A DNA stretch of 64,000 nt from Aquisphaera giovannonii (GCF_008087625.1 NZ_CP042997.1:1426001-1490000), one strand, 5' to 3'; shown: positions 34,476 to 43,481, counted from the first letter of the stretch. The notes: a model not told the origin generated them from the letters alone. Numbers and translations: made by a program.

Positions 34476-35437
34476 CGGACGCGATCGTGACGGAGCGGCT
34501 GACGAAGTTCTACGGCCGGCGGTGCGTGGTCAACCACCTCGACCTGCGGGTGCCGGCGGGGACCGTCTACGGCTTCCTCGGCCGCAACGGGGCCGGCAAG
34601 TCCACGACCATCAAGATGCTCATGGGCATGGTCCGGCCCGATCGCGGCCGGGTGGAGCTTCTCGGGCACGACCTCGCGGCGCTGCCCGGCGAGGCGCGGG
34701 CCCGCGTGGCCTACCTGGCGGAGGGGCACCCGCTCTACGGCTGGATGACCGTCGGCGAGGCCTCGCGGTTCGCCCGCGCCTTCTGCCCCGGACGGTGGGA
34801 TCAGGGCCTCCTTGATCGGGTCCTCGACCACTTCGACATCCCGGCGCGGGCGAAGGTCCGCCGCCTCTCGAACGGACAGCGAGCCAGCCTGTCGCTGGCC
34901 CTTGCGATCGCGCCGGACCCGGACCTCCTGGTGCTGGACGACCCGACGCTCGGGCTCGACACTGTGGCCCGGCGCGACTTCCTGGCGTCGATGATCCACC
35001 TGGTCCAACGGAAGGGCCGGACGATCCTCTTCAGCTCGCACATCCTGGCCGACGTCGAGCGCGTGGCCGACCGCATCGGCATCCTCGTCGAGGGGGTGCT
35101 CCGGGTGGACTGCCCGACCGACCGCTTCAAGGAGGGCGTGAGCCGGGTCGTCCTCGAGTTTCCGGCCCGGCCGCCCGCGTTCCCCGGCTGCGCGGGGCTC
35201 GTCCAGGCCTGGGAGGTGGGCCACCGGCTGGAGCTCGTGGTCGTCGATTTCGGGGCGGAACAGCAGAAGGTCGTGGAGTCGCTCTCGCCGATGTCGTGGG
35301 ACGTCGCGAGCATGAACCTGGAGGACGCCTTCGTGGACTACACCCGCGGGCCGCGGCGGTCGCTGCCCGTCCTCGGCGACGGCGACGACCTCGCGGATGC
35401 GCCGGCCGGTGCCGTCGGCAAGGGAGGTGACGCATGA
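34472..35437 (+). CDS. ABC transporter ATP-binding protein
   Basis: A 321-residue ATPase starting at GTG 34472, overlapping the regulator stop, with GGGAGGG (about 34457-34463) upstream. Walker A GRNGAGKST, Walker B LLVLDDP, switch His in ILFSSHILADV. The signature is LSNGQRASL in place of LSGGQ, a variant seen in some CcmA/YtrB-type ATPases. A C-terminal domain of about 100 residues (VVLEFPARPPAF...) is typical of drug or YtrB-like transporters. Stop overlaps the next start (ATGA). Confidence 0.9.
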   Translation: MTDAIVTERLTKFYGRRCVVNHLDLRVPAGTVYGFLGRNGAGKSTTIKMLMGMVRPDRGRVELLGHDLAALPGEARARVAYLAEGHPLYGWMTVGEASRFARAFCPGRWDQGLLDRVLDHFDIPARAKVRRLSNGQRASLSLALAIAPDPDLLVLDDPTLGLDTVARRDFLASMIHLVQRKGRTILFSSHILADVERVADRIGILVEGVLRVDCPTDRFKEGVSRVVLEFPARPPAFPGCAGLVQAWEVGHRLELVVVDFGAEQQKVVESLSPMSWDVASMNLEDAFVDYTRGPRRSLPVLGDGDDLADAPAGAVGKGGDA

Positions 35438-36945
35438 TCGCGGGAACGAGAGGACCATCGCTCACGCGTTCCCTCCTGCGGGCGGTGACGCTCGCGCTCG
35501 GGGCGGGCACGCTCTGGGGCTTCCTGTCGGCGTGGGTGGGCACGAAGGCGATGGATGCGAGGTCCGGCGGCCGCGCCTCCACGTACGAGGTGTTGGCGGT
35601 CGGGACAGACGGCACGCCGCTCGTCCAGTCGTACTCGACGGACGACCGGGGCGTGACGGAGGTGACATTCCACGAGCCCGGCGGCCGGGTGCGCGACGTC
35701 CCGGGCCGAAGTGGCCTGGTCGGGGCGATCTCCCTGCCCGGCGAGCCCGCGGAGCGCGGAGCGGCCGGGATGCCGGGCGCGTGGTGGGCCCGGATCCGGC
35801 CTTTCGTGGACGACACGAAGCCGGATCACGTCTGGTACTTCGTGCACGACGGCCGGGCGGACGGGTCGGGCGAGTTCGTCGGCTACGACCGCCCGAGCAA
35901 TCGCGAGATCGGCCGCCTCGGCCTCGCCGGCTTCCGCGAGGGGCCGGTGTCGCCGGCCGAGCGGATCCCCGTCCGCGGCGAGGTGGCCCTCAACTTCAAC
36001 TCATGGAGCTCGGCGCCGTTCTCGGTCCGCACGACGGGCCCCTGGTCGATTCACCCGGGCACGAGGGACATCCCGCCGCACCTGGCGTTCGTACCCTCGG
36101 GGAACGACCTTCGGGTTGCCGATCTCGCCGCTCGCACGATGGCCTCCCCCTTCAAGGCGCCCGAGCCGATCGTCTCCGTGGGCGTCCCGACCGTCTGGTC
36201 CTACTACGGATTCGGGAAGGAGCCGCCTGCGACGCCTCCGGTGCTCGTCCGCACGGGCTCGGCCGTCTACAGGCTCGACCGCGACTTCAAGGTGACCGGG
36301 ACCTTCACCATCCCGGCGGGGATCGAGCCGCGGTCGCAGATAAGCTGGTACGAGCTCGAGGACGGCCGGGCGCTCGTCGAGTGTGTCCACGGGCCGGACC
36401 TCGGCGTCGGCCTCCCGGTGGACGGTCGTCCCGTCACCATCTACCGCGTGGCGGCCGACGGCACCGTCGCCGGCAGTTCGGAGATCACGCTCCGCAACGG
36501 GGCGAGCCTTCCGCGGACCGGGCGGGCGGAACTTGCTCTCGGCGCGTTGACGATCCCGTCCCCCGCCGTGCTACTGGGCATCGGGGCGTTCCTGGTGGCG
36601 ACCTTCGAGCCGCGGCGGAGTCTTGGGCCGGCCCTGTCCACGCTGCTCTCGACGGGTTGGCCCGTGATCGCGGCGATCCCCGCGGTCGCGGCGCTGCTGG
36701 CCGCGGGCGCCTGGTGGTGGGCACGGAGGTTCGGGCTCTCGCCACGCGAGCGGGCCGCCTGGGCGCTCCTCGTGCTGCTCCTGGGTGTCCCCGGCCTCGT
36801 CGGCTTCCTGCTCCACCGACGCTGGCCGTCCCGAGTCTCGTGCCCGGCCTGCGGCGAGCGGACGGCCTGCGACCACGACTCCTGCACGCGATGCGGCGCG
36901 GCCTTCCCGGCCCCGGCCCTGAATGGGACCGAGATCTTCGCCTGA
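35434..36945 (+). CDS. Membrane protein with large extracytoplasmic domain and C-terminal zinc ribbon
   Basis: A 503-residue protein starting at ATG 35434 by ATGA overlap. One N-terminal helix (about 12-35), an extracytoplasmic domain of about 330 residues (VWYFVHDGRADGSGEFVGYD and RVADLAARTMASPFKAPEP suggest a beta-propeller-like fold, not identified), then three helices near 365-390, 405-425 and 435-460. The cytoplasmic tail carries CPACGE and CTRCGA, a zinc ribbon. Its place between ATPase and permease suggests a sensor, accessory or export-coupling subunit. I do not recognise the family. Confidence 0.7.
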   Translation: MIAGTRGPSLTRSLLRAVTLALGAGTLWGFLSAWVGTKAMDARSGGRASTYEVLAVGTDGTPLVQSYSTDDRGVTEVTFHEPGGRVRDVPGRSGLVGAISLPGEPAERGAAGMPGAWWARIRPFVDDTKPDHVWYFVHDGRADGSGEFVGYDRPSNREIGRLGLAGFREGPVSPAERIPVRGEVALNFNSWSSAPFSVRTTGPWSIHPGTRDIPPHLAFVPSGNDLRVADLAARTMASPFKAPEPIVSVGVPTVWSYYGFGKEPPATPPVLVRTGSAVYRLDRDFKVTGTFTIPAGIEPRSQISWYELEDGRALVECVHGPDLGVGLPVDGRPVTIYRVAADGTVAGSSEITLRNGASLPRTGRAELALGALTIPSPAVLLGIGAFLVATFEPRRSLGPALSTLLSTGWPVIAAIPAVAALLAAGAWWWARRFGLSPRERAAWALLVLLLGVPGLVGFLLHRRWPSRVSCPACGERTACDHDSCTRCGAAFPAPALNGTEIFA

Positions 36946-36993
36946 ACCGCCGCGGAACAGAACCTCGAAATCCGCTTCGGAGGGAGGGTTATC

Positions 36994-37674
36994 ATGGTCC
37001 TGGCCCTGGTACGCAAGGAACTGCGGGAGACGTGGGCGTTCGCCGCGCTCGCGATGATCCTCTACCTGGCCCACGTCACCAAGTTGATGGGGACGGGCGG
37101 CCGGATCTTCAGCGACCTCTTGACCTATGTGCCGGGTATGAATGTGACGCCCGTCGACATCCCGTTCGTCCAGGGCAGCTTCGCGCCCCCCGTGATCTTC
37201 ATCGGGGTCGTGCTCGCGGTCGCGCTGGGCTTCCGACAGTCGGCCTGGGAGCCCAGCCAGGGCACCTCGCTGTACCTGCTCCAACTGCCGATGAGCCGGC
37301 GGGGGGTGTTCCTGACGAAGCTCCTCACGGGGGCCGCGCTGGTGATGGCCTGCGCGCTCGTGCCGATCCTCATCTACGCGGCGTGGGCGGCGACGCCGGG
37401 GACGCACGCGGGGCCCTTCGCCTGGTCGATGACCGTCCCCGTCTTCCGCGCCTGGCTGACCCTGCCGCTGGTGTACCTCGCCGCGTTCGCCAGCGGGATC
37501 CGGCCGTCTCGCTGGTTCGGTTCGCGGCTGCTGCCGCTGTCGGCGGTCGCTCTCCCGGCCATCCTTGCCGCCGTCGTCCCCTACTGGTGGCTGGTCGGTC
37601 TCCCGCTGCTCGTGATCACGGCGGCCGTGCTCGTGAGCGACATCCTCGGGGAGGCCGCGAGCCGGGACTACTGA
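36994..37674 (+). CDS. ABC-2-type transporter permease
   Basis: A 226-residue permease; GGAGGGAGGG (36978-36987) precedes ATG 36994. About six hydrophobic segments, including VIFIGVVLAVALGFRQSAWE, KLLTGAALVMACALVPILIY and LLPLSAVALPAILAAVVPYW. The N-terminal LVRKELRETWAFAALAMIL is the amphipathic start usual in ABC-2 permeases. Last gene of the GntR operon; with the ATPase it forms the transporter. Substrate unknown, but YtrA-type operons often respond to cell-envelope stress or antibiotics. Confidence 0.8.
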   Translation: MVLALVRKELRETWAFAALAMILYLAHVTKLMGTGGRIFSDLLTYVPGMNVTPVDIPFVQGSFAPPVIFIGVVLAVALGFRQSAWEPSQGTSLYLLQLPMSRRGVFLTKLLTGAALVMACALVPILIYAAWAATPGTHAGPFAWSMTVPVFRAWLTLPLVYLAAFASGIRPSRWFGSRLLPLSAVALPAILAAVVPYWWLVGLPLLVITAAVLVSDILGEAASRDY

Positions 37675-37737
37675 GAGCCCGTGCGAGACCGCCGGGGCCG
37701 CCGGGGCGGGGCGAGAACGAGCGGGAAACGCCACCCC

Positions 37738-37809
37738 GCGGGAGCCGGCTCCGCCCGGCGACCGCGCCGGCCGTCGCCCACCCGGTCGCCGGGCGGCGCC
37801 GGCTCCCGC
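37738..37809. repeat. Long palindrome (27-nt arms, one mismatch)
   Basis: 37738-37764 (GCGGGAGCCGGCTCCGCCCG...) is the reverse complement of 37783-37809 apart from one T/G position, with an 18-nt loop. It lies 64 nt after the last gene of the ABC operon. There is no T tract. Either a strong 3'-end hairpin or another intergenic palindromic repeat. Confidence 0.7.
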
Positions 37810-37980
37810 AGAGCTCGCCCCTCCGACGGGCCTCGCCACACGCGCGCCGCGAATGAGGATTCGCCCCATCGGGCGGCCGCGACCCTCGCCCCGGCCGGTC
37901 CCGCCGAGTATGCTGATTGGCGTTCCCGTCCGCCCGGCGCCCGTTCACGCTCGTCCGCGGCCCGTCCCGGGGATTGCACC

Positions 37981-39504
37981 ATGAGCGCCCTCCGTCGCGA
38001 AGAACCGCTCGCTCTCGATCGGCCGGACCTGACGAAGCGGGTCCGCGAGGTCCTCTCTCGCGTCGGCTACGACGAGAAGCACATCTACGACCGGCTCGGC
38101 GTGGACGACCAGGGGAAGCTGTCGTTCGGGCCGCTCGACCGGCCGAGGCTGCTCTGGCGGACGAAGGACGCGGAACCGCTCGACGTCCTGATGCGCCTCT
38201 TCCTGATCGAGGTGCCCGTCGCGGCGGAGGACTTCCGGCGGGCCGTCGCGCCGATGGATCCCGCGGACTGGTCGGCGCTGGGACTCGTCGCCTCGGACGG
38301 GGCGGAGGTCCGGCCGCTGGTGTCGATGCGGGCGTCGCGGCAGCTCATCCTGGCGCACGACCGCTCGTGGCCCGAGGGGGGGAAGCAGCACGACTACGTG
38401 CTCGGCGTGACGGGCTCGACCCTCAGCCTCGCCGAGATCACCGTGCGGAAGCCGGTCGGCCGGATGCTCGACCTGGGGGCCGGGAGCGGCTTCCAGGCCC
38501 TCTCGGCGGCCTCGCACGCCGGGCACGCGGTCGGCACGGACCGCAACGCCCGCGCGGTGGGGTTCGCCCGCTTCAACGCCCTGATCAACGGGCTCGAGAA
38601 CGTCGAGTTCCGCGCGGGGGACCTTTTCGAGCCGGTCGCCGGGGAGCGCTTCGACCTGATCGTCACGAACCCGCCGTTCGTCATCTCGCCGGAGGACCAG
38701 TACCAGTACCGCGACAGCGGGATGCGGGGCGACGCGATCTGCGAGCGGATCGTCCGCGAGGCGCCCGGCCACCTGAATGAGGGGGGCATCTTCCAGCTCA
38801 TCGGCAACTGGGTGCGCGAGCGCGGCGACGGTTGGCGCGACCGGCTGGCGGGCTGGGTCGAGGGCTCGGGGTGCGACGCGATCGTCTTCCACAACACCAC
38901 CCACCCGATCGACGTGTATGCGAGCCACTGGCTGCGCCAGGGGGACGTCGGCGACGAGGAGACGATGTCCGACGCCTTCGGGCGGTGGATGGCGCATTAC
39001 CGCAAGATCGGCATCGAGGCGATCGACACGGGCCTGATCGTGCTCCGGCGGCGGGCCGCGGGGCCGAACTGGATCCGCTTCGAGGCCGAGAAGAAGAAGA
39101 ACCAGCCCAACGGCCCGGGGATCCTGGCGGCGTTCGCGGCCCGCGACTGGCTGGACCGGATCGGGGGCACGCCCGATGACCTGCTGAGGCTGCGCCTGCG
39201 GTCGCGGCCCGAGCTGAGGGTCGTCCAGAGGCTGGAGCCGGGCCCGGCGGGCTGGGTGGTGGAGGACGCCCGCTGCGTCATCGGCAAGGACCTGGAATTC
39301 GAGGGGAGGATGGACCAGTCGGTCTTCCTCCTCCTGACTCTCTGCCGCGGCGAGATGCCCCTGTCCCAGGTCCTCCCGCAGGTCGCCGCGCGGAGCGGCC
39401 GGGATCTGGAGGCGCTCGCCCCGGAGATGCTGGAGACGATCCACCGCCTGATCGCCCAGGGGTTCCTCCTGCCCGCCGACGAGGCGGCCCCGGCGTCGGC
39501 GTGA
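37981..39504 (+). CDS. Class I SAM-dependent methyltransferase (NPPF motif)
   Basis: A 507-residue cytoplasmic enzyme from ATG 37981; the frame upstream lacks protein-like composition. An N-terminal domain (about 1-155) is followed by the Rossmann methyltransferase core: SAM-binding MLDLGAGSGFQALSAASHAG (about 159-178), then VTNPPFVISPED (about 225-236), the NPPF motif of N-methyltransferases acting on adenine, guanine or glutamine amide nitrogen (HemK/PrmC, RsmC types). About 220 more C-terminal residues have no clear match. The stop overlaps a possible GTG of the cysteine-cluster gene (GTGA). Substrate not deducible. Confidence 0.82.
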   Translation: MSALRREEPLALDRPDLTKRVREVLSRVGYDEKHIYDRLGVDDQGKLSFGPLDRPRLLWRTKDAEPLDVLMRLFLIEVPVAAEDFRRAVAPMDPADWSALGLVASDGAEVRPLVSMRASRQLILAHDRSWPEGGKQHDYVLGVTGSTLSLAEITVRKPVGRMLDLGAGSGFQALSAASHAGHAVGTDRNARAVGFARFNALINGLENVEFRAGDLFEPVAGERFDLIVTNPPFVISPEDQYQYRDSGMRGDAICERIVREAPGHLNEGGIFQLIGNWVRERGDGWRDRLAGWVEGSGCDAIVFHNTTHPIDVYASHWLRQGDVGDEETMSDAFGRWMAHYRKIGIEAIDTGLIVLRRRAAGPNWIRFEAEKKKNQPNGPGILAAFAARDWLDRIGGTPDDLLRLRLRSRPELRVVQRLEPGPAGWVVEDARCVIGKDLEFEGRMDQSVFLLLTLCRGEMPLSQVLPQVAARSGRDLEALAPEMLETIHRLIAQGFLLPADEAAPASA

Positions 39505-39536
39505 GGCACCTCGGCGCGGGGGAAGCGGAGGCGAGC

Positions 39537-40343
39537 ATGGCCGGGAGCACGGGCGAGGGCGGCGGGGAGACCGTCTCGGCGAAGGTCGCGTTCCGGATCG
39601 CGGACAGCGACGTCCAGGCCGAGCTGACCGTGCCGTCGGGCCGCGTGCCGCCGGGCGCGGTGCTGCCGGTGCTGCACATGCTGGAGGCGATCGTCATCGA
39701 GGCCGCGGAGGCCCGGCTGGAGGGCGAGGGCCGGCGGATCGCGTGCCGGGCGGGGTGCGGGGCGTGCTGCCGCCAGCTCGTCCCGGTGTCCGAGGTCGAG
39801 GCGAGGCACCTGGCGGGCCTCGTCGCGGCGATGCCCGAGCCCGGGCGCTCGGCGGTGCGGGCCCGGTTCGACGCCGCGCTGGCGAGGCTCGCCGAGTCCG
39901 GCCTGATCGACGCCCTGCGTGGGCTGGACTCGGTCCCCCGCGAGGAGCGGGAGGCGGTGGGCCTGGCCTACTTCTCGCTGGGGATACCCTGCCCGTTCCT
40001 CGAGGACGAGTCGTGCTCGATCCACGAGCAGCGGCCCCTGGTTTGCAGGGAATTCCTCGTCACGTCGGACCCGGTCCATTGCTCCGACCCGGCCGCCGCG
40101 CGCGTGCGGGGGGTGCAATTGCCGGTCCACCTGTCGAACCTGCTGGCCAGGCTGCCGGATCCCTCGGGCCGGGGGCCGTCCCCGCGGGTCGCCCTGCCGC
40201 TGATCATGGAGTTCGTCGAGACGCACCCCGACGAGCTGCCCCGACGGCCCGGGCCGGAGTGGGTGGACGCCGTCTTCCGGCTCGTCTCCGGGGGGGGCTT
40301 ACCCGCACCCGGGGGGGAGCTGCCCGGCGACAGGGCCCCGTAG
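39537..40343 (+). CDS. YkgJ-family cysteine-cluster protein
   Basis: A 268-residue protein. ATG 39537 is chosen for GGAGG at 39527-39531; a GTG at 39501 overlapping the upstream stop is an alternative that would couple translation. The family cysteines are CRAGCGACCRQLVPVSEVEA (about residues 69-88) and IPCPFLEDESCSIHEQRPLV (about 150-169) followed by CREF. YkgJ-type clusters bind zinc or iron-sulfur; function is unknown. The tail is Pro/Gly-rich. With the overlapping methyltransferase gene it may form a functional pair. Confidence 0.8.
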   Translation: MAGSTGEGGGETVSAKVAFRIADSDVQAELTVPSGRVPPGAVLPVLHMLEAIVIEAAEARLEGEGRRIACRAGCGACCRQLVPVSEVEARHLAGLVAAMPEPGRSAVRARFDAALARLAESGLIDALRGLDSVPREEREAVGLAYFSLGIPCPFLEDESCSIHEQRPLVCREFLVTSDPVHCSDPAAARVRGVQLPVHLSNLLARLPDPSGRGPSPRVALPLIMEFVETHPDELPRRPGPEWVDAVFRLVSGGGLPAPGGELPGDRAP

Positions 40344-40359
40344 CCGGAGGAGCGCTGCC

Positions 40360-40881
40360 ATGGAATCCTCGGAATTCGTCCGGCTCCTCGCCGAGGGCCG
40401 CACCCTCTTCGACGGGATCGACCTCGCCGGAGCGGTGCTGCACTCGCTCTGCCTCCGGCGCCTCCGCCTGCGGGGGGCCCGCCTGTCCGGCCTGGACCTC
40501 CGCGGGGCCGACCTGACGGACGCCGACCTCGAGGGGGCCGCGCTCACGAACGTCAACCTGCGCGGGACGCACCTCTTCGGGGCGAAGCTGGGCCTCGCCC
40601 GGCTCTCCGGCGTGAACCTCAACGGCGCCAACCTGCACGGCGCGAGGCTCCCGCGGGCCTCGCTCGCGGGCACCCAACTGCGTGCCGCGCTGCTCGTCCA
40701 GGCCGACCTCCGCGACGCCGACCTCCGCAAGGCCGACCTGCAAGGGGCCGACCTCACGATGGCCGACCTCCGCGGGGCCGACCTCCGCGGCGCCAACTTC
40801 GCCGAGGCCACCCTCCGCGGCGCCAACTTCCAGGGCGCCCGAGTCGGCGAGGGCCCGGCTCCGCCGCGTCCGGCCGGCTGA
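40360..40881 (+). CDS. Pentapeptide-repeat protein
   Basis: A 173-residue protein; GGAGGAG (40346-40352) precedes ATG 40360. From about residue 30 the chain is a run of A(D/N)LxG-type pentapeptides (LDLRGADLTDADLEGAALTN, VNLRGTHLFGAKLGLARLSG, ADLRDADLRKADLQGADLTM), predicting a right-handed quadrilateral beta-helix. Some such proteins mimic DNA (gyrase protection), others are of unknown role. Directly follows the cysteine-cluster gene, so probably co-transcribed. Confidence 0.85.
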   Translation: MESSEFVRLLAEGRTLFDGIDLAGAVLHSLCLRRLRLRGARLSGLDLRGADLTDADLEGAALTNVNLRGTHLFGAKLGLARLSGVNLNGANLHGARLPRASLAGTQLRAALLVQADLRDADLRKADLQGADLTMADLRGADLRGANFAEATLRGANFQGARVGEGPAPPRPAG

Positions 40882-40978
40882 ATCCCGCTTCGCCATGGCA
40901 GGATCGATGGTGACCCGGGACGGCGGGATCGCGGATGGTCGGCCATCGCGCTCCGGCCATCACCCCATCGAGGGCGCC

Positions 40979-42133
40979 ATGCAGCTGAGTCTCCAGGAGC
41001 TCGAACTGTTCTACCGGCTGCACCGATCGCTGCTCTTCTTCGTGGATGGGCGGCTGGGCATCCTCGACCCTCCTCCCGAGGATCCCGACGCGTTCTGCCG
41101 CCGGCCCCCCGAGGAGCGCGTCAAGGTCCGCGACGCACTGGCCACGCACCTGGACCTGATCGACGCCTACCTCGCGGAGAATCCCGAGGGATTCGCGGCC
41201 GAGGAGCTGGACGTCGTCGCGTCCTGGAAGCACCAGGTGGCCGGCACCTTCTTCGTGTTCCGGTACCTCAAGCAGTACACGGTGTTCCTCGACGATCGGG
41301 AGCCCCCGCTCGCCTACGGGGTCCTGTCGCTGGCGGACGCCTTCGAGGACCTGCTCGGCCCCGACGTGCCGCTCCTCGCGAAGACGGTGCTGCTCCCCTT
41401 CCTGGGGCGGATCGTCTACGACGGGCTCCTGAGCGGGTACAACGTCACGTTCGGGCCGGGCGTCCGCGGCCGGCTCAAGGTCGCCTACGACGCCGCGAAG
41501 AAATTCCCCGGGATCATCACCACCCTGCCCCGCGGCGCCGAGCCGCCGCAACTCGCCGGGCCGAAATCCAGCCGGACGAAGTCCTCCTCGCGTCCGCGGG
41601 CGAAGCAGGACGAAACGACGCAGCCCGGCGACCCATCGATCCCGGCCGCGAGCCGCGCGGCCTACGAGGAGGTCGTCAAGAAGATCGATGCCTTCTGCGA
41701 CGAGCATCTCGACGAGGAATTCAAGGCGCTCTGCCGCAAGGCGGCCGGCCTCCTCGCCCGCAAGCGGCCCTCCCCGCTGACCCGCGGTCGGCCGGCCGGG
41801 TGGGCCAGCGGCATCGTCCGTTCGATCGGCTGGGTCAACTTCCTCGGCGACCCCAGCCAGCCCCATCACATGAAGATGTCGGACATCGACAGGGGGATCG
41901 GCGTCTCCGAGGCGACCGGGTCGGCGAAGTCGATGGAGGTCCGCAGGCTCCTCGGGCTACGCCCGTTCGACCCGGAGTGGACCGTGCCCAGCAAGACGAA
42001 GGACAATCCGCTCGCCTGGCTCGTGGAGGTCGACGGCCTCCCCATGGATCTCCGCCGCGCTCCCCGGGAGATCCAGGAGGAGGCCCTCCGCCTCGGCCTG
42101 ATCCCACCTGCCGGCCGGATCGTCGGACGATGA
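40979..42133 (+). CDS. DUF6398-domain protein
   Basis: A 384-residue soluble protein. ATG 40979 begins MQLSLQELELFYRLHRSLLF; an ATG at 40895 would add 28 low-complexity residues. The N-terminal half (about 1-200) is helical and unrecognised. After a Ser/Arg/Lys linker, the C-terminal half (about 220-384) is a DUF6398 domain: KIDAFCDEHLDEEFKALCRK, LLARKRPSPLTRGRPAGWAS, SIGWVNFLGDPSQPHHM, then EVRRLLGLRPFDPEW and EIQEEALRLGLIP. DUF6398 is often found next to SEC-C or mobile-element genes; function unknown. Confidence 0.8.
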   Translation: MQLSLQELELFYRLHRSLLFFVDGRLGILDPPPEDPDAFCRRPPEERVKVRDALATHLDLIDAYLAENPEGFAAEELDVVASWKHQVAGTFFVFRYLKQYTVFLDDREPPLAYGVLSLADAFEDLLGPDVPLLAKTVLLPFLGRIVYDGLLSGYNVTFGPGVRGRLKVAYDAAKKFPGIITTLPRGAEPPQLAGPKSSRTKSSSRPRAKQDETTQPGDPSIPAASRAAYEEVVKKIDAFCDEHLDEEFKALCRKAAGLLARKRPSPLTRGRPAGWASGIVRSIGWVNFLGDPSQPHHMKMSDIDRGIGVSEATGSAKSMEVRRLLGLRPFDPEWTVPSKTKDNPLAWLVEVDGLPMDLRRAPREIQEEALRLGLIPPAGRIVGR

Positions 42134-42207
42134 GGAGTGACGAACCGACCTTGCCGGAGAGCCGCCGCAGGCGATGCTGGCCTTCACGGAATCGGGGCAT
42201 CCCCGGC

Positions 42208-42257
42208 CCGGCGGGCGCGAGGAATCGAACCTCTTTCTTGACACTCCTACCCGCCGG
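42208..42257 (-). other. tRNA-like remnant (T-arm inside a GC-closed stem)
   Basis: On the minus strand GAGGTTCGATTCCTC (42233-42219) is a perfect tRNA T-arm sequence with the canonical TTCGATT loop. It is enclosed by CCGGCGGG/CCCGCCGG arms (42257-42250 with 42215-42208) acting like an acceptor stem. No D-arm or anticodon arm fits, so this is not a functional tRNA. It may be a tRNA fragment left by an integrated element. Confidence 0.35.
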
Positions 42258-42485
42258 TGACAGATTATGGCGACGACATTTGATGCGACCTATGACTTGC
42301 GATCGCCACGCTCCCGCCCGGCGCTTCCTAGGGTCGATCGGGATGACGAGGATGATGAAGCTCCGCTTCCAGCTTCGCAGATGAGGGACCAACAAGCAGA
42401 AGCATGTTACACTGATGTGCTAATGCTTTACGGAGTGTATTGTGATTCGTCATGCTTGATGATTTGACGGGCGTGGGGCGAGGTC
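42258..42485. other. AT-richer upstream region of the DUF1559 gene
   Basis: The stretch 42390-42475 is much richer in A/T than its surroundings (for example GTTACACTGATGTGCTAATG) and probably holds the promoter of the DUF1559 gene. I could not choose one -35/-10 pair. No gene seen. Confidence 0.4.
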
Positions 42486-43481
42486 ATGCGTCAATGCGGC
42501 TCCCGGGGATCCACGCTGGTTGAAACGCTCGTCGTGGCGGGACTGGTGGGGCTGCTCGCGGCTCTCATGTTGCCGGCCGTGCAGGCCGCGAGGGAATCTG
42601 CCCGCAGGGCGGTGTGCGCGAACAACCTTCATCAGCTGGGGATCGCGATCCACGCCTATGATGTCACCTGGGGATGCTTCCCGCCGGCGAGCATGGTCAA
42701 CGTCCACTCGAGGGCCGGCAACACGGTTCGAGGCTCCCGCTATTCCCCGCTCACGCTCCTCCTCGTACACCTCGAACAGGTCCCGCTCTACGATTCCCTC
42801 AACTTCGCGGTGCTCACGGATGACGTCCCGATCTTCAGCCTGGCCGCGGAGAACATCACGGCGGCGGGAAAGAGCGTCGCCACCTTCGTCTGCCCTTCCG
42901 ATCCGGCCAGCGTCCCGGATCCATACGGGACGACCAACTACCGATGCAACTTCGGGGTCTGCGGCGAGTGCCGTTCCGGCCGCGAGGATGGGGCCTTCAC
43001 GTACAGGGGGACAAGGGCCAGCGACTTCGGGGATGGCCTCGGCTTCACCATCGCCTTCTCGGAGAAGCTCGTCGGCGGATATCCTCGCGGTGTGTACCGA
43101 CCGAATCGGGATTGGATCCTCCCCTCGGACTTCCATGGCAACAGCCGCACGGTCGAAGAGATCCGGTCGATCTGCTCGTCTCTCTCCTGGGCCGCCAGCC
43201 AGGAGCGGGTCGATTTCCACGCGGGTCGGACGTGGATGACGCCGTCCGCGAAGTTCACCTCGTTCCTGGTGTCCGTCACGCCGAATTCGCCGATCCCGGA
43301 TTGCGGGCACGCGCAGACGGCGGGCGGGATCGGCGTATTCGGAGCGAGGAGCCTGCACCCCCATGGGGTGAACGTCGTCCTCGCCGACGGGTCGGTGCGA
43401 TTCATCCATAACGAGATCCGGCAGGAGGTCTGGCAGGCGCTGGGAACACGAGCGAAGAACGAAGCCGTCGATCCATTTTGA
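42486..43481 (+). CDS. DUF1559 prepilin-like protein
   Basis: A 331-residue protein. It opens with a type IV prepilin-like leader, GSTLVETLVVAGLVGLLAAL (about 7-26); the usual GFTLVELLVVI is diverged at the cleavage site (Ser in place of Phe at +1). The hallmark DUF1559 elements follow: MLPAVQAARESARRAVCANN, LHQLGIAIHAYD, and at the C-terminus HPHGVNVVLADGSVRFI. DUF1559 proteins are expanded by the dozen in planctomycetes and are assumed to form pilin-like surface structures. Base composition is lower in G+C than most of the window. Confidence 0.9.
   Translation: MRQCGSRGSTLVETLVVAGLVGLLAALMLPAVQAARESARRAVCANNLHQLGIAIHAYDVTWGCFPPASMVNVHSRAGNTVRGSRYSPLTLLLVHLEQVPLYDSLNFAVLTDDVPIFSLAAENITAAGKSVATFVCPSDPASVPDPYGTTNYRCNFGVCGECRSGREDGAFTYRGTRASDFGDGLGFTIAFSEKLVGGYPRGVYRPNRDWILPSDFHGNSRTVEEIRSICSSLSWAASQERVDFHAGRTWMTPSAKFTSFLVSVTPNSPIPDCGHAQTAGGIGVFGARSLHPHGVNVVLADGSVRFIHNEIRQEVWQALGTRAKNEAVDPF

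Noticed and set aside
42208-42257. Functional tRNA gene
   Set aside because: No D-arm, anticodon arm or CCA end can be placed; only T-arm and closing stem fit.
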